A stretch of 64,000 bases of DNA, from positions 1 to 64,000 of the forward strand of contig NZ_JAMXLH010000025.1 in NCBI RefSeq assembly GCF_024281035.1, in the 5' to 3' direction. Positions 52,502 to 63,045 of the stretch are shown here, one piece after another. Under the pieces are notes generated by a model. It saw only the letters and a list, made by a program, of their open reading frames with translations. It searched no databases and was not told the origin of the DNA. The stretch is from Paraburkholderia sp. (GTDB taxonomy: Bacteria; Pseudomonadota; Gammaproteobacteria; Burkholderiales; Burkholderiaceae). Each line of letters begins with the position of its first letter. The first letter of the stretch is position 1. A program made the translations under genes and the position numbers.

Positions 52502-53778
52502 CGCGGCAACTCCACATGCGGACGGCTCGCTGGCAGAAGACCCTGCGGGCGCCACATCATCATCAGCACCATCACGAGGCCGAATATCAGCATCCGGTAC
52601 TCGGCGAAGCCGCGCGCCACTTCCGGCAGCGCGGTCAGCAGGATCGCCGCGAGCACCACGCCCAGTTGCGAGCCCATGCCGCCGAGCACGACGACCGCGA
52701 GAATCAGCGCCGATTCGATGAACGTAAACGACTCGGGCGTGACGAGACCCTGGCGCGCTGCGAAGAACGCACCTGCGAGACCCGCGAAAGAGGCACCCAG
52801 CGTGAATGCGGAGAGCTTCACGCGCGTCGGGTTCAGCCCGAGCGAGCGGCATGCAATCTCGTCCTCGCGCAGCGCTTCCCATGCGCGGCCCATCGGCATG
52901 CGCAACAGGCGGCTCGTGACGAAGAGTGTGAACGCAACCAGTACGAGCGCGAGCAGATAAAGGAAGATCACCATGTGCTCGCCGTTGTATTCCCAGCCCA
53001 TCAGCTCATGGAATGTCTTCGCGCCTTCCACGCTCGCATGGCGCGCCATTTCGATCCCGAACACGGTCGGCTTGGGAATGCCCGAAATGCCGTCGGGTCC
53101 GCCGGTGATGGTCGTGAGGTTGTTCAGCAAGAGGCGAATGATTTCGCCGAAGCCGAGCGTGACAATCGCGAGATAGTCGCCGCGCAAACGCAACACCGGA
53201 AAGCCGAGCAGGAAGCCGAACGTGGCCGATGCGAGGGCTGCGAGCGGCAGGCACTCCCAGAACGTGAGGCCGAAATACTGGTTGAGCAGCGCATACGTGT
53301 AGCCGCCGACCGCGTAAAAGCCGACGTAGCCGAGATCGAGCAGACCCGCGAAGCCCACCACGATATTCAGGCCGAGGCCGAGAATCACGTAGATCAGCGC
53401 GAGCGTTGCGACGTCGACCGCGCCCCGCGAGCCGATGAAGGCGAACACGAAGCCGAACGCGAGCAGCGCCCAGATCGCCACGCGCTGCTGTTTCGCGCCG
53501 GGCGCGGGCAGCGCGAGCAGGCGCACGCCGAGCGTCGCGCGCTTGAAAAGCGGCTTGACGAGCTGAAACACGAACACGATTGCAGCGGCAATCCAGACGG
53601 GCCGCCAATGCTGGTGCAGCGCGACCTGATAGCCGTCGAGCGTGAGTTGCAGGCCGAGAATCGGCGCGGTAAGGATGATCGTCGCCAGTGCGGCGGCGAA
53701 CGCGCCCTTGACGGTCTGCGAAGACGAGGTGCCGTGCGTATGTTGTGCGCGCATGGAAACGGGAACGGTTTGACTCAT
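52498..53778 (-). CDS. livM: Branched-chain amino-acid ABC transporter permease LivM
   Basis: Predicted 426-aa inner-membrane permease. Long N-terminal part (about 1-120) with extra spans before the BPD_transp_2 core ([20 protein letters not shown] to the C-terminus), which includes [18 protein letters not shown], the ATPase-docking loop. GAGG six bases before the ATG. livH stops 7 bp upstream. Confidence 0.92.
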   Translation of the reverse strand: MSQTVPVSMRAQHTHGTSSSQTVKGAFAAALATIILTAPILGLQLTLDGYQVALHQHWRPVWIAAAIVFVFQLVKPLFKRATLGVRLLALPAPGAKQQRVAIWALLAFGFVFAFIGSRGAVDVATLALIYVILGLGLNIVVGFAGLLDLGYVGFYAVGGYTYALLNQYFGLTFWECLPLAALASATFGFLLGFPVLRLRGDYLAIVTLGFGEIIRLLLNNLTTITGGPDGISGIPKPTVFGIEMARHASVEGAKTFHELMGWEYNGEHMVIFLYLLALVLVAFTLFVTSRLLRMPMGRAWEALREDEIACRSLGLNPTRVKLSAFTLGASFAGLAGAFFAARQGLVTPESFTFIESALILAVVVLGGMGSQLGVVLAAILLTALPEVARGFAEYRMLIFGLVMVLMMMWRPQGLLPASRPHVELPR

Positions 53779-53785
53779 GACGTCC

Positions 53786-54712
<927 letters not shown>

Positions 54713-54763
54713 GCGAAAGCCTCGCGGCGACAAGACCGGTAAAACCGGTCAAGCCCGGATTCG

Positions 54764-54799
54764 AAAACGCCCCGCCCGTCGCAACGAGGAGCAGGGCGT
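54764..54799 (-). terminator. Partial terminator (attenuator) between livK and livH
   Basis: Read leftwards, ACGCCC (54799-54794 complement) can pair with GGGCGT (complement of 54772-54767), followed by TTTT (54767-54764). Stem only 6 bp with a large loop, so it would end transcription partly, leaving binding protein in excess. Confidence 0.4.
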
Positions 54800-54817
54800 C
54801 CCGGTGACACGCCGCGA

Positions 54818-55933
54818 TTAGTTGGCGGCGGTCTTCGTGGCGTCCTTGTGCCACGTGTAGACGACGAAGCGGAATGCCTTCAGGTCGCCCTGTGCGTCGA
54901 ATTCCACCTTGCCGATCGGCGTGTTGAACGCGTTCTTGTGCAGGTATGCCGCAACCTTGGTCGGGTCGGTGCTCTTCGCGCCCGCGATGCCGTTGGCGAT
55001 CACCTGGACCGCGGCGTACGACGGCATCTGGAACGGACCGTTGGCGTCGCGCTTCGCGTCGGTGAATGCCTTCACGAGCTTCGCGTTGGCCGGATCGGCG
55101 GAGAAGTCGGCGGGCAGCGTGACGAGCATGCCTTCCGAAGCCGGGCCGGCGATCGCCGTCACGTCCTTGTTGCCCACGCCCTCAGGCCCCATGAACGTTG
55201 CCTTCACACCCTGTTCGCGCGACTGGCGCAGCAGCAGGCCCATTTCCGGGTGGTAACCGCCGAAGTAGACGAAGTCCACGCCCTGCGACTTGAGCTTCGT
55301 GACGATTGCGGAGTAATCCGAATCGCCGGCGTTGATGCCTTCGAACACGACGACGGGGATGTGCGCCTTGTCGAGCGCGCCCTTCACCGAAGTCGCGATG
55401 CCCTGGCCGTACGACTGCTTGTCGTGCAGGATTGCGACCTTCTTCGGCTTGACCTTGTTGATGATGTACGCGGCAGCAGCGGGACCTTGCTGGTCGTCGC
55501 GGCCGATGGTGCGGAAAATGAACTGGCGCTTCTTGCCCTGGGTGAGCTGCGGCGCGGTGGCCGACGGCGTGACCATGACGACGCCTTCGTTCTCGTAGAT
55601 ATCCGAAGCGGGGATCGTCGAGCCCGAGCACACATGACCGATGACGTACTGGATATGCTGCGAAACGATCTTGTTCGCGACGGCGACAGCCTGCTTCGGC
55701 TCGCATGCATCGTCCATCAGAACAGCTTCGAACTTGTTGCCGTTCGCGCCGCCTGCGGCGTTGATCTGCTCGATGGCGGTCAGCGCGCCCGCCTTGACCA
55801 TATCGCCGTACTGGGCGACCGGGCCGCTGAACGGACCCGCAATGGCGATTTTCACGGTGTCGGCTTGCGCATACGCACCAAAAGCAAGCAGCGCGGCAGC
55901 CACGGAGAGGGAGGTAAGGTGGGACAACGTCAT
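54818..55933 (-). CDS. livK: Branched-chain amino-acid binding protein LivK
   Basis: Predicted 371-aa periplasmic binding protein of the Leu/Ile/Val family. Signal peptide about 1-24 ending AQAD; mature start TVKIAIAGPFSGPVAQYGDM is diagnostic, as are VIGHVCSGSTIPASDIYEN and FRTIGRDDQQGPAAAAYI. GGAG seven bases before the ATG. First gene of livK-H-M-G-F. The ligand could be Leu/Ile/Val or a related compound. Confidence 0.93.
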   Translation of the reverse strand: MTLSHLTSLSVAAALLAFGAYAQADTVKIAIAGPFSGPVAQYGDMVKAGALTAIEQINAAGGANGNKFEAVLMDDACEPKQAVAVANKIVSQHIQYVIGHVCSGSTIPASDIYENEGVVMVTPSATAPQLTQGKKRQFIFRTIGRDDQQGPAAAAYIINKVKPKKVAILHDKQSYGQGIATSVKGALDKAHIPVVVFEGINAGDSDYSAIVTKLKSQGVDFVYFGGYHPEMGLLLRQSREQGVKATFMGPEGVGNKDVTAIAGPASEGMLVTLPADFSADPANAKLVKAFTDAKRDANGPFQMPSYAAVQVIANGIAGAKSTDPTKVAAYLHKNAFNTPIGKVEFDAQGDLKAFRFVVYTWHKDATKTAAN

Positions 55934-56983
55934 CAGGTGCTCCTCGATTGTTCTGGGTCATCCGGTCAAACGGATTGACCTGCGCAAACGAACAGCACCC
56001 CAATCCAACTGCATTGGGGAACGACCTTGACGAGCCTGAGAAAAAAAAGACGTGACGGGGCCCGGCAAGTATCGGCCGCGGTGTAGCGGCCGAGTTCGGC
56101 GAGACTGCAAGGGATGCAGCCTGTTTTGCGCAAGCGATCCGCCTGCCCCGTTCGCTGCATTTCGTACCGAAAAGGTGTTCCGGCCTGAATCAGCGATCGG
56201 CGGATACTACCAATAAACCCTTGCAAGCGCAACCGTGTATTTCTTCCATACTGCGGGCGTGTAATCAGGCGTATTTGCCGTGTATCAGAGCCCATTCTGG
56301 AACCAGTCGATTCGAGGCAGCGAAATGAGAGCCATCGAAAATGCGCGGAAAATCGTCGCATCAGGCGTGGAGATTGAAACGCCCGGCTCAAGACGACCGG
56401 CTGGTGCGGCACTTCAGGGGGGCGACCGAAAAACGCAGGCGGCAGGCCATCGCGCGGCGATTGAAAAAGAGCAAAGCCGACTTTCCGGACGGTTTATTTT
56501 TTTATTAGCCGATCATTTCGGGCAATCCGAAATATCAGCATTGCGCAATGAACTCGCCCTATGGAAAACCCTAAATAAGATCCACGCACACCGTTGATTT
56601 ACAAGGAAAATCATCGCGCCCACCGCTTAAAACAGGATGCCTGAGAGATCGCTCCAGAACCGATAATCCACCCTTCCCTAACGCCCGTTATTCCGATCCG
56701 AAAACAAGAAAAATTCCGGCGATTGTTCCGTTTCTCCAGAAAACAGGGCGCACATCCATGCTTTAAAGGCACGGATAAAGGCGTGGCGCTGCCGCCGCAA
56801 AATGATTTCAACGCATCACAACGGCTCAATCGAAGTGGTATCCTCGCTGCCTCGCCGCCGGCCCCATGCGTGCACCATCCCCGCACGCGCCGCCGAACAT
56901 CCGGGCTGCACACAGACCGCAGGCGAAGCCGCACCACGCGGACAAATTATCCAGAGACAAAAATCCCGGGGAATTCCCACACC
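55934..56983. other. 1-kb intergenic region with long livK leader
   Basis: No gene is supported over about 1,050 bases between the divergent livK and TrpX-type genes. On the livK side a promoter-like pair lies near 56204-56232, which implies a leader of about 265 nt. That leader has a 7-bp GC stem (56073-56079 with 56086-56092) and a U8 run (56048-56041). The other half (56480-56760) is AT-rich. Frames of 100-150 codons here have shadow-like or random composition. Confidence 0.5.
56204..56232 (-). promoter_or_regulatory. Candidate sigma-70 promoter for the liv operon
   Basis: On the minus strand TTGCGC (56232-56227) and TAGTAT (56209-56204) are separated by exactly 17 bp. Confidence 0.5.
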
Positions 56984-57970
56984 ATGAAGTCGCTCAAGCT
57001 GGCCGCCAAGACCGCCTCTCAAACTCTCATTGGCAGCGCAATCGCACTGTCACTGTTCTCCGGCGTCGCTCACGCCGCAACCGTCAGCGTGGAAGTGCTG
57101 TCGATCGTCGAACACCCGGCGCTCGATGCGATCCGTGACGGCGTGCGCGACGAACTGAAGGCCGCCGGCTACGACGCAGGCAAGAACCTGAAGTGGGAAT
57201 ACCAGAGCGCGCAGGGCAACACCGCCACCGCCGCGCAAATCGCCCGCAAGTTTGTCGGCGACAACCCGAGCGCAATCGTCGCAATCGCCACGCCTTCCGC
57301 ACAAGCCGTTGTGGCTGCAACCAGGACCGTGCCGGTCGTGTACGCAGGCGTGACGGACCCGGTCGCCGCGCAACTCGTGAAGAACTGGTCGCCGAGCAAC
57401 ACCAACGTCACCGGCGTTTCCGACAAGCTCCCGCTCGACAAGGAAGTTGCGCTCATCAAGCGCGTCGTGCCCAACGCGAAGACCGTGGGCATGGTCTACA
57501 ACCCGGGCGAGGCGAACTCGGTCGTGGTCGTGAAGGCCATGAAGGAACTGCTCGCCAGACAGGGCATGACGCTCAAGGAAGCCGCCGCACCGCGCACCGT
57601 CGACATCGGGCCCGCCTCGAAGAGCCTGATCGGCAAGGTCGACGTGATCTACACGAACACGGACAACAACGTGGTCTCGGCCTACGAGGCGCTCGTGAAG
57701 GTCGCCAACGACGCGAAGATTCCGCTCATCGCCGCCGATACGGACAGCGTGAAGCGCGGCGCCATTGCAGCGCTCGGCATCGACTACAGCGACCTCGGCC
57801 ATCAGACCGGCAAGGTTGTCGTGCGCATCCTGAAGGGCGAAAAGCCTGGCGTGATCGCATCGGAAACGAGCGACAAGCTGCAACTGTTCGTGAACCCGAC
57901 GGCTGCGCAAAAGCAGGGTGTGACGTTGTCGGCCGACCTGCTCAAGGAAGCCACCGAAGTCATCAAGTAA
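56984..57970 (+). CDS. ABC transporter substrate-binding protein, TrpX/ABC_sub_bind type
   Basis: Predicted 328-aa binding protein of the family that includes streptococcal TrpX. Signal peptide about 1-27 ending AHAAT; mature part VSVEVLSIVEHPALDAIRDG and VGMVYNPGEANSVV are hallmarks. Likely binds an aromatic amino acid or similar small molecule; the ligand is not established. The ATG at 56984 has GGGGAA 11 bases upstream. Followed by permease and ATPase genes. Confidence 0.85.
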   Translation: MKSLKLAAKTASQTLIGSAIALSLFSGVAHAATVSVEVLSIVEHPALDAIRDGVRDELKAAGYDAGKNLKWEYQSAQGNTATAAQIARKFVGDNPSAIVAIATPSAQAVVAATRTVPVVYAGVTDPVAAQLVKNWSPSNTNVTGVSDKLPLDKEVALIKRVVPNAKTVGMVYNPGEANSVVVVKAMKELLARQGMTLKEAAAPRTVDIGPASKSLIGKVDVIYTNTDNNVVSAYEALVKVANDAKIPLIAADTDSVKRGAIAALGIDYSDLGHQTGKVVVRILKGEKPGVIASETSDKLQLFVNPTAAQKQGVTLSADLLKEATEVIK

Positions 57971-57997
57971 GCCGCTTAGTAAGCCGTTTTGTGACTC

Positions 57998-58018
57998 GCG
58001 CCCGCTGCGTGCGGGCGC
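57998..58018 (+). other. Hairpin between binding-protein and permease genes
   Basis: GCGCCCGC (57998-58005) pairs exactly with GCGGGCGC (58011-58018) around TGCGT. No T run. Likely a 3' end stabiliser of the binding-protein mRNA. Confidence 0.6.
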
Positions 58019-58194
58019 ATTCGCAATCGGCCGGAATAAGACCGGCGTGCCTGAACAGGACACGCCTGATGCACACGTAAAACACGTGCGGACATGAAGC
58101 CGCACGGCGCCTCGCTGCGCGCGCATCCTCCGCCGGCAAGTCCGCCGACTTGTCCCGTATAGCGCGGCCGGAGGCCGCAACCGGATTTTTCCCC

Positions 58195-59091
58195 ATGTCC
58201 CTTTACTCGCTTCTGGGCGCGCTTGAAATCGGCCTGATTTTCAGCCTCGTTGCCCTCGGGGTGCTGATTTCCTTTCGCATCCTGAATTTTCCCGATCTCA
58301 CCGTGGACGGCAGCTTTCCGCTCGGCGGCGCCGTCGCGGCGACCCTGATCGCCGCTGGTCACGATCCTTTTCTCGCCACCGCCGGCGCAATGATCGCGGG
58401 CGCGCTCGCCGGTTTCGTGACCGGCTGGCTCAACGTGCGCCTGAAAATCATGGACCTGCTCGCCAGCATCCTGATGATGATCGCGCTCTACTCGGTCAAC
58501 CTGCGCGTCATGGGCGCGCCGAATGTGCCGCTGATTTCCGAATCCACGGTCTTTACCCAGATCCAGCCCGCCTGGCTGCCCGACTACATGCTGCGCCCGC
58601 TCGCGCTCTTCGTGGTCGTTGTGGTCGCAAAGTTCGGCGTGGACTGGTTCTTCTCGTCGCAATACGGCCTCGCGCTGCGCGCCACGGGCGCGAATCCGCG
58701 CATGGCGCGCGCTCAAGGCATCGCCACGGGCCGCGCGACGCTGGCCGGCATGGCGCTCTCGAATGCGCTCGTCGCGCTGGCCGGCGCGCTCTTCGCGCAA
58801 AGCCAGGGCGGCTCGGATATTTCGATGGGCATCGGCACAATCGTGATCGGTCTTGCCGCCGTGATCATCGGCGAAAGCATTCTGCCCGCGCGCCGTCTCG
58901 CGCTCACGACGCTCGCCGCCGTGCTCGGCGCGATCCTCTATCGCTTCTTCATCGCGCTCGCGCTCAACAGCGATTTCATCGGACTCAAGGCACAGGACCT
59001 GAATCTCGTGACCGCCGTGCTCGTGACAATTGCGCTCGTGCTGCCCGCGACGCGCAAGAAACTCTTCGGCCGCAAGAACGGGACGGCATAA
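58195..59091 (+). CDS. ABC transporter permease (TrpY-like, BPD_transp_2)
   Basis: Predicted 298-aa inner-membrane permease with eight or so spans. GLIFSLVALGVLISFRILNF, LTVDGSFPLGGAVAAT and GLALRATGANPRMARAQGI (docking loop) match the permease paired with TrpX-type proteins. ATG at 58195; an upstream in-frame extension of 15 codons lacks hydrophobic continuity. Separated by 224 bp from the binding-protein gene and by 3 bp from the ATPase gene. Confidence 0.87.
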   Translation: MSLYSLLGALEIGLIFSLVALGVLISFRILNFPDLTVDGSFPLGGAVAATLIAAGHDPFLATAGAMIAGALAGFVTGWLNVRLKIMDLLASILMMIALYSVNLRVMGAPNVPLISESTVFTQIQPAWLPDYMLRPLALFVVVVVAKFGVDWFFSSQYGLALRATGANPRMARAQGIATGRATLAGMALSNALVALAGALFAQSQGGSDISMGIGTIVIGLAAVIIGESILPARRLALTTLAAVLGAILYRFFIALALNSDFIGLKAQDLNLVTAVLVTIALVLPATRKKLFGRKNGTA

Positions 59092-59094
59092 GCC

Positions 59095-59889
59095 ATGCTC
59101 AGTGCACAGGATCTCAAGCTCACATTCAACCCCGGCACGCCGATTGAAACGCGCGCGCTACGCGGACTATCGCTCGAAATCCCGACGGGTCAGTTCGTCG
59201 CCGTGATCGGCTCGAACGGCGCGGGCAAATCGACCTTCCTCAACGCGATCAGCGGCGACCAGATGGTCGACTCAGGCGCGATCACGATTGATGGCCAGGA
59301 CGTCACGAAGAAGCAGGCGTGGGACCGCGCGCACCTCGTTGCGCGCGTGTTTCAGGACCCGATGGCCGGTACCTGCGAAGCCCTCACGATCGAAGAAAAC
59401 ATGGCGCTCGCCATGGCGCGCGGCAAGCGGCGCGGCTTCGGCCCGGCGCTCAAGAAGCAGGACCGCGAGCTGTTTCGCGCCAAGCTGCGCCTTTTGAACC
59501 TCGGCCTCGAAAACCGGCTGACCGACCGCATCGGCCTGCTCTCGGGCGGACAGCGCCAGGCGGTAAGCCTGTTGATGGCGTCGTTGCAGCCCTCGCGCAT
59601 TTTGCTGCTCGATGAGCACACGGCGGCGCTCGATCCGAAGACAGCCGCATTCGTGCTGGACCTCACCGTGCGCATTGTCGAGGAAGCGAAACTCACGACG
59701 ATGATGGTCACGCACAGCATGCGCCAGGCGCTCGACTACGGCCAACGCACGGTCATGCTGCATCAGGGGCAGGTCGTCCTGGACGTGTCGGGCGACGAGC
59801 GTCGCGGCCTCGACGTGCCGGATTTGCTGCGCATGTTCGAACAAACCCGGCACGAAAAACTAGACGACGATGTTTTGTTGCTCGGTTAA
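59095..59889 (+). CDS. ABC transporter ATPase (TrpZ-like)
   Basis: Predicted 264-aa ATPase. Walker A GSNGAGKST (about 39-47), a signature LSGGQRQAVSLLMA and Walker B ILLLDEHTAALDP, where His replaces the usual Pro after Asp-Glu, as in this transporter group. The switch His is in MMVTHSM. Third gene of the three-part importer, followed by a terminator. Confidence 0.88.
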   Translation: MLSAQDLKLTFNPGTPIETRALRGLSLEIPTGQFVAVIGSNGAGKSTFLNAISGDQMVDSGAITIDGQDVTKKQAWDRAHLVARVFQDPMAGTCEALTIEENMALAMARGKRRGFGPALKKQDRELFRAKLRLLNLGLENRLTDRIGLLSGGQRQAVSLLMASLQPSRILLLDEHTAALDPKTAAFVLDLTVRIVEEAKLTTMMVTHSMRQALDYGQRTVMLHQGQVVLDVSGDERRGLDVPDLLRMFEQTRHEKLDDDVLLLG

Positions 59890-59910
59890 GACTTGTGTCT
59901 CGATGTTGCA

Positions 59911-59944
59911 AAGCCCGTTGGCAGCGTAGCCAGCGGGCTTTTCC
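59911..59944 (+). terminator. Rho-independent terminator of the TrpX-type operon
   Basis: AAGCCCGTTGGC (59911-59922) pairs with 59929-59940 (12 bp, one G-T wobble) around a 6-nt loop; T run TTTTCC follows. Confidence 0.88.
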
Positions 59945-59974
59945 GTTTACCTCAATTAATTCCCACAACGAAAC

Positions 59975-60754
59975 TCACACACGCCGCGCACGCACGCAGA
60001 TAAACGCGGGCGACAATTCGAGTTCGTCATACAGTGCGGGCGCAACCGTCTTCATTTCCGGCACTGGCCGCGGCTCGATCAGCCTGTCGAGCACCCAGCC
60101 GCTTTCCGTCAAGCCGTTGACAATCTCCGCCAACGGCCGCCTGAACGCCTCAACATACGGCTTCGGTTCGCCAAAACCGCCCCACCGCAAACCAAACCGC
60201 GTCGTCTCGAAGTAACTGCGCGAGCCGCGCGTGCGCGTGTCGATCCAGTCGCGCATCGGGTGCGCCATCGAAAAGACCAATAACGCACCCGGTTTCGCCA
60301 CGCGATGAAATTCCGCGAAAGTCGGCGCCAGCGTCTCAACGTAGTCGAGCGCCAGCGAGCAGACGATACGGTCGAATGTTTCATTGGCGAGCCAGTGCAG
60401 CGGCTGGCCCAGATCGCCCAACGCGATTTCGACGCCTAACCCGGCACAGCGCGCCTGCGCGAATTCGACCATCGCAGGCGTCACGTCGAAGGCGTGCACG
60501 CGCGCACCGTCTGCAGCGAGCTTCGCGCTCAGAATGCCCGGTCCGCATCCGGCGTCGAGCACGGTCTGGCCCGACACGTCGCCCAGCAGCGCCGCTGTCG
60601 CGGGCCGCTCGTACAGCGCGTTATGGGGTTTCTCCGGCACGCTTTGCGCGTAGCGGTCGGCGAACTGCGAATAGTTCGCGCGGCCTGGGAGTGCATTCGC
60701 TTGCGCTGCGTAAGTTGCGGAAATCGCGGGGGGAACGGGTTTATCGGCGGACAT
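59975..60754 (-). CDS. Class I SAM-dependent methyltransferase
   Basis: Predicted 259-aa methyltransferase (Methyltransf_11 type). Motif I VLDAGCGPGILSAKLAADGA (about 65-84), the acidic residue after strand two in HAFDVTPAM, and CSLALDYVETL as post-II region are present. The substrate is unknown; similar proteins modify small molecules. It lies between a terminator and the T6SS tail, 27 bp after the metallopeptidase-like gene on the same strand, so it may share its transcript. Confidence 0.82.
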   Translation of the reverse strand: MSADKPVPPAISATYAAQANALPGRANYSQFADRYAQSVPEKPHNALYERPATAALLGDVSGQTVLDAGCGPGILSAKLAADGARVHAFDVTPAMVEFAQARCAGLGVEIALGDLGQPLHWLANETFDRIVCSLALDYVETLAPTFAEFHRVAKPGALLVFSMAHPMRDWIDTRTRGSRSYFETTRFGLRWGGFGEPKPYVEAFRRPLAEIVNGLTESGWVLDRLIEPRPVPEMKTVAPALYDELELSPAFICVRARRV

Positions 60755-60781
60755 CGTACGTGACGCAAATTGACGAAAGCG

Positions 60782-61699
60782 CTATTGTCCCGCGTTTTGC
60801 ACGCTTCGCTCCAGCCCGCGCTTCACGCGTGCGATATCGACTCCGCCCGCGCCAGGCAGGTCCGCAAGCGGCATATAGCGCGCGGGCGTATGCAGCAGAT
60901 AAGCCTGCAGTTCGTCGATCACGATTCGGTCGCTCGGGTCGTAGCCCATGCCGGCCAGTTCCTCGGTCAACGCAGCGCGCTCGGTGTGGCTGAGTTCGTG
61001 CCACCAGAACGTGCGGCACGCGTGCGCGTAGGCCGCATCGGAGAAATAACGCCAATGGCCCAGTTCATGGCTCAGGATCGCCGCGCGCACAGCAACGTCG
61101 ATCACCTCGCCCGCCGGGCCGGTGCCGGTCGCCGGAACCGTGATCAGGAAATCGTGCGCAGAGGCCGCGAACCATGCGCCCGCCTCCTCGCGTATCAGCC
61201 CCCAGCGCGCCAGCAGCATTCTGAGCAAATGCTCGCCCTCAGTCAGCGTTACGCGCTGTTGCGACGCGACGTTAAAGAAATGCGCGATCTGAGTCGTGCT
61301 GAAATTATTGCCCGCCGTGAGCCCTGCCGGATCCTCGCCGAAGCGCTTTGCGTTCATGACGACGGCATTCATCGTCACGACGCGATCGCGCGGCATGTCG
61401 CGCCGCTCGTTCAATGCCACCACGCGCGAGAACATCGCACCCTGCGCGGCGAGGCTCGGTGCGTGCATCACATACAGCCCCGGCTGGTCAGTGATTTCGA
61501 AAAGCCGCAGCGTCGGCTCCGCAGGCAACGCTGCTTCAAGCTGCGCGAGCGGCACGCGCAGCACGTCGAGGTGCGGCGCGTCGGCAAAAGCAACGGCCGC
61601 GCCCGGCGCGATCACAGCGGGCGCTGCACACACACGCGTGCACGCACACACCAGCGCGAGACACAAGCCGTACGCGCACCATCGCAGAGCGGCACGCAT
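60782..61699 (-). CDS. Putative exported zinc metallopeptidase with two HExxH motifs
   Basis: Predicted 305-aa protein. The N-terminus has a hydrophobic, Cys-rich signal (about 5-25, ending VCAAPA), possibly a lipoprotein-like or Sec signal. The core has HELGH (211-215) in AILSHELGHWRYF and a second HExxH, HELSH (234-238), with a downstream acidic DELQAYLLHTP (about 262-272) that could supply the third ligand. Start at the ATG at 61699; a GTG one codon upstream is possible. It is 8 bp after the OmpA-family gene, i.e. last of the T6SS tail. Role may be cell-wall or substrate processing for the T6SS; unproven. Confidence 0.62.
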   Translation of the reverse strand: MRAALRWCAYGLCLALVCACTRVCAAPAVIAPGAAVAFADAPHLDVLRVPLAQLEAALPAEPTLRLFEITDQPGLYVMHAPSLAAQGAMFSRVVALNERRDMPRDRVVTMNAVVMNAKRFGEDPAGLTAGNNFSTTQIAHFFNVASQQRVTLTEGEHLLRMLLARWGLIREEAGAWFAASAHDFLITVPATGTGPAGEVIDVAVRAAILSHELGHWRYFSDAAYAHACRTFWWHELSHTERAALTEELAGMGYDPSDRIVIDELQAYLLHTPARYMPLADLPGAGGVDIARVKRGLERSVQNAGQ

Positions 61700-61707
61700 C
61701 ACGCGGC

Positions 61708-62304
61708 TCAGTCGGTGACGGTCACGATCGTCACGCGGCGGTTCTCGGGCGCCGCGAGATTACGCCTATTGAGCGGATCGCTCGATCCCTTGCCGATCGC
61801 GCTCAGCCGCTCCGGCGCAATGCCGGCCTGCTGCGTGAGGTAGTCCACCACCGCTTGCGCGCGTTGTTGCGAGAGCAACATATTCGCATCGGCATTGCCG
61901 CGCGGATCGGCATGCCCTTCCACACGGAATTTGTAGACTGACAGCTTGTCCGATTGCAGCGCGCGCGCAACCTTGTCGAGCGCGGTTCGCGCCGTGCCGG
62001 TGAGCGTCGTCGAATTGGTCGCGAACGTGATCAGCATCTGCGCCGAAGGCGGCTTCGCCGGATGCGCCGGTGCGGACATCGCGCCCGGATGTTGATTCGA
62101 GAGCACGAAGCCGCGCGTGAGCACGTCGCCCGTGGAAACGGACGGCGTGAGCGCATTGGTGATCGACTGCTCCGTGATGTCTTTTTCCTTCATCACCTGC
62201 GTTTGCGCGTACGTCGCACTGCCTGTCGCAATCGCGCAGCACGCGAGCACGATCGCGCGCACGCACTGCAGGTTCCAAATCCGAAATTGCGTGAGACCTG
62301 ACAT
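61708..62304 (-). CDS. OmpA-family C-terminal domain protein linked to T6SS
   Basis: Predicted 198-aa exported protein. Signal peptide about 1-33 ending ATYAQ; after a linker the OmpA-like peptidoglycan-binding domain runs from about 88: ITFATNSTTLTGTA, then VEGHADPRGNADANMLLSQQ and SDPLNRRNLAAPENRRV. It would tether the envelope complex to peptidoglycan. GGAG seven bases before the ATG. 24 bp after tagF, same strand. Confidence 0.85.
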   Translation of the reverse strand: MSGLTQFRIWNLQCVRAIVLACCAIATGSATYAQTQVMKEKDITEQSITNALTPSVSTGDVLTRGFVLSNQHPGAMSAPAHPAKPPSAQMLITFATNSTTLTGTARTALDKVARALQSDKLSVYKFRVEGHADPRGNADANMLLSQQRAQAVVDYLTQQAGIAPERLSAIGKGSSDPLNRRNLAAPENRRVTIVTVTD

Positions 62305-62328
62305 GACTCATCTCCGATATATCCGTTT

Positions 62329-63027
62329 TCATTCCGCCGCGCCAGCGCGCCGCAGCGGCTCCACCCTTGGCCACGCGCCGTCTGCACTATCGAGCAGCCC
62401 GGCAAATCGCGGCCCATCCAGCAGGCCCGCGCCGACGCGCAGTGTCGCGGGCACCGCCTCCGATCCCTCAGTCCACCAGGCGCTCGCGCCGGGTGCGACC
62501 CCTGCGGCGAGTTGTGCGGCTAAATACGCGCCGAGCGGCGTACCGGCCGACGCCAATGCGCTTTCCACGCGCCACGGCGCGGATTGCGCGCCGATTTCAC
62601 CATACGTTTCGTCAAGCGCCGCGAGGCGCATGTCGAACAGTTCGAGGTCGAAGTCCGGCGCGAGTGTCGATAGCGCGCACTGCGCCATCGCGTCGAACCA
62701 CGCCTGCGCGCCATCCAGCCAGCGCGCCAGCACGCTGCGTTCCAGCGGCAACGCAATCGTGAACGGGAAGTAGCGACCCACCCGGTCCACACCCGGCATC
62801 AGCACGCCCGCCCACGCGTTCGCGCCGCACAGGCCCGGCGCGAGCACGAAATGCCAGAGCGGCGCATTGAGATAGAACTGCAACCACTGCGCGCCAAAAC
62901 GCGCGCGCACTTCCAGCATCCCTTCCTGCAGGCTCCGGTCCCACGGCCCGACGAACGACGCGGGCAGCCGACGGATCACGAAATCGCCATGCGTGCGGAC
63001 CTTGCCGAAGAATCCCGTCTCGTTCAC
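62329..63027 (-). CDS. tagF: T6SS-associated protein TagF, GTG start
   Basis: Predicted 232-aa protein. Begins (V/M)NETGFFGKVRTHGDFVIRR, then PASFVGPWDRSLQEGM and GVLMPGVDRVGRYFPFTIA, all typical of TagF (DUF2094), a post-translational regulator that works against Fha-based activation in some T6SSs. The start is GTG (63027-63025) with only a weak ribosome site. It lies 18 bp after tssM, as in many T6SS loci. Confidence 0.92.
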   Translation of the reverse strand: MNETGFFGKVRTHGDFVIRRLPASFVGPWDRSLQEGMLEVRARFGAQWLQFYLNAPLWHFVLAPGLCGANAWAGVLMPGVDRVGRYFPFTIALPLERSVLARWLDGAQAWFDAMAQCALSTLAPDFDLELFDMRLAALDETYGEIGAQSAPWRVESALASAGTPLGAYLAAQLAAGVAPGASAWWTEGSEAVPATLRVGAGLLDGPRFAGLLDSADGAWPRVEPLRRAGAAE

Positions 63028-63045
63028 GTTTAACTCGCCGTGCGC

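Noticed and set aside
55966-56412. Open frame of 148 codons in the livK leader
   Set aside because: No ribosome-binding site, no known pattern, and it would overlap the likely livK promoter and leader.
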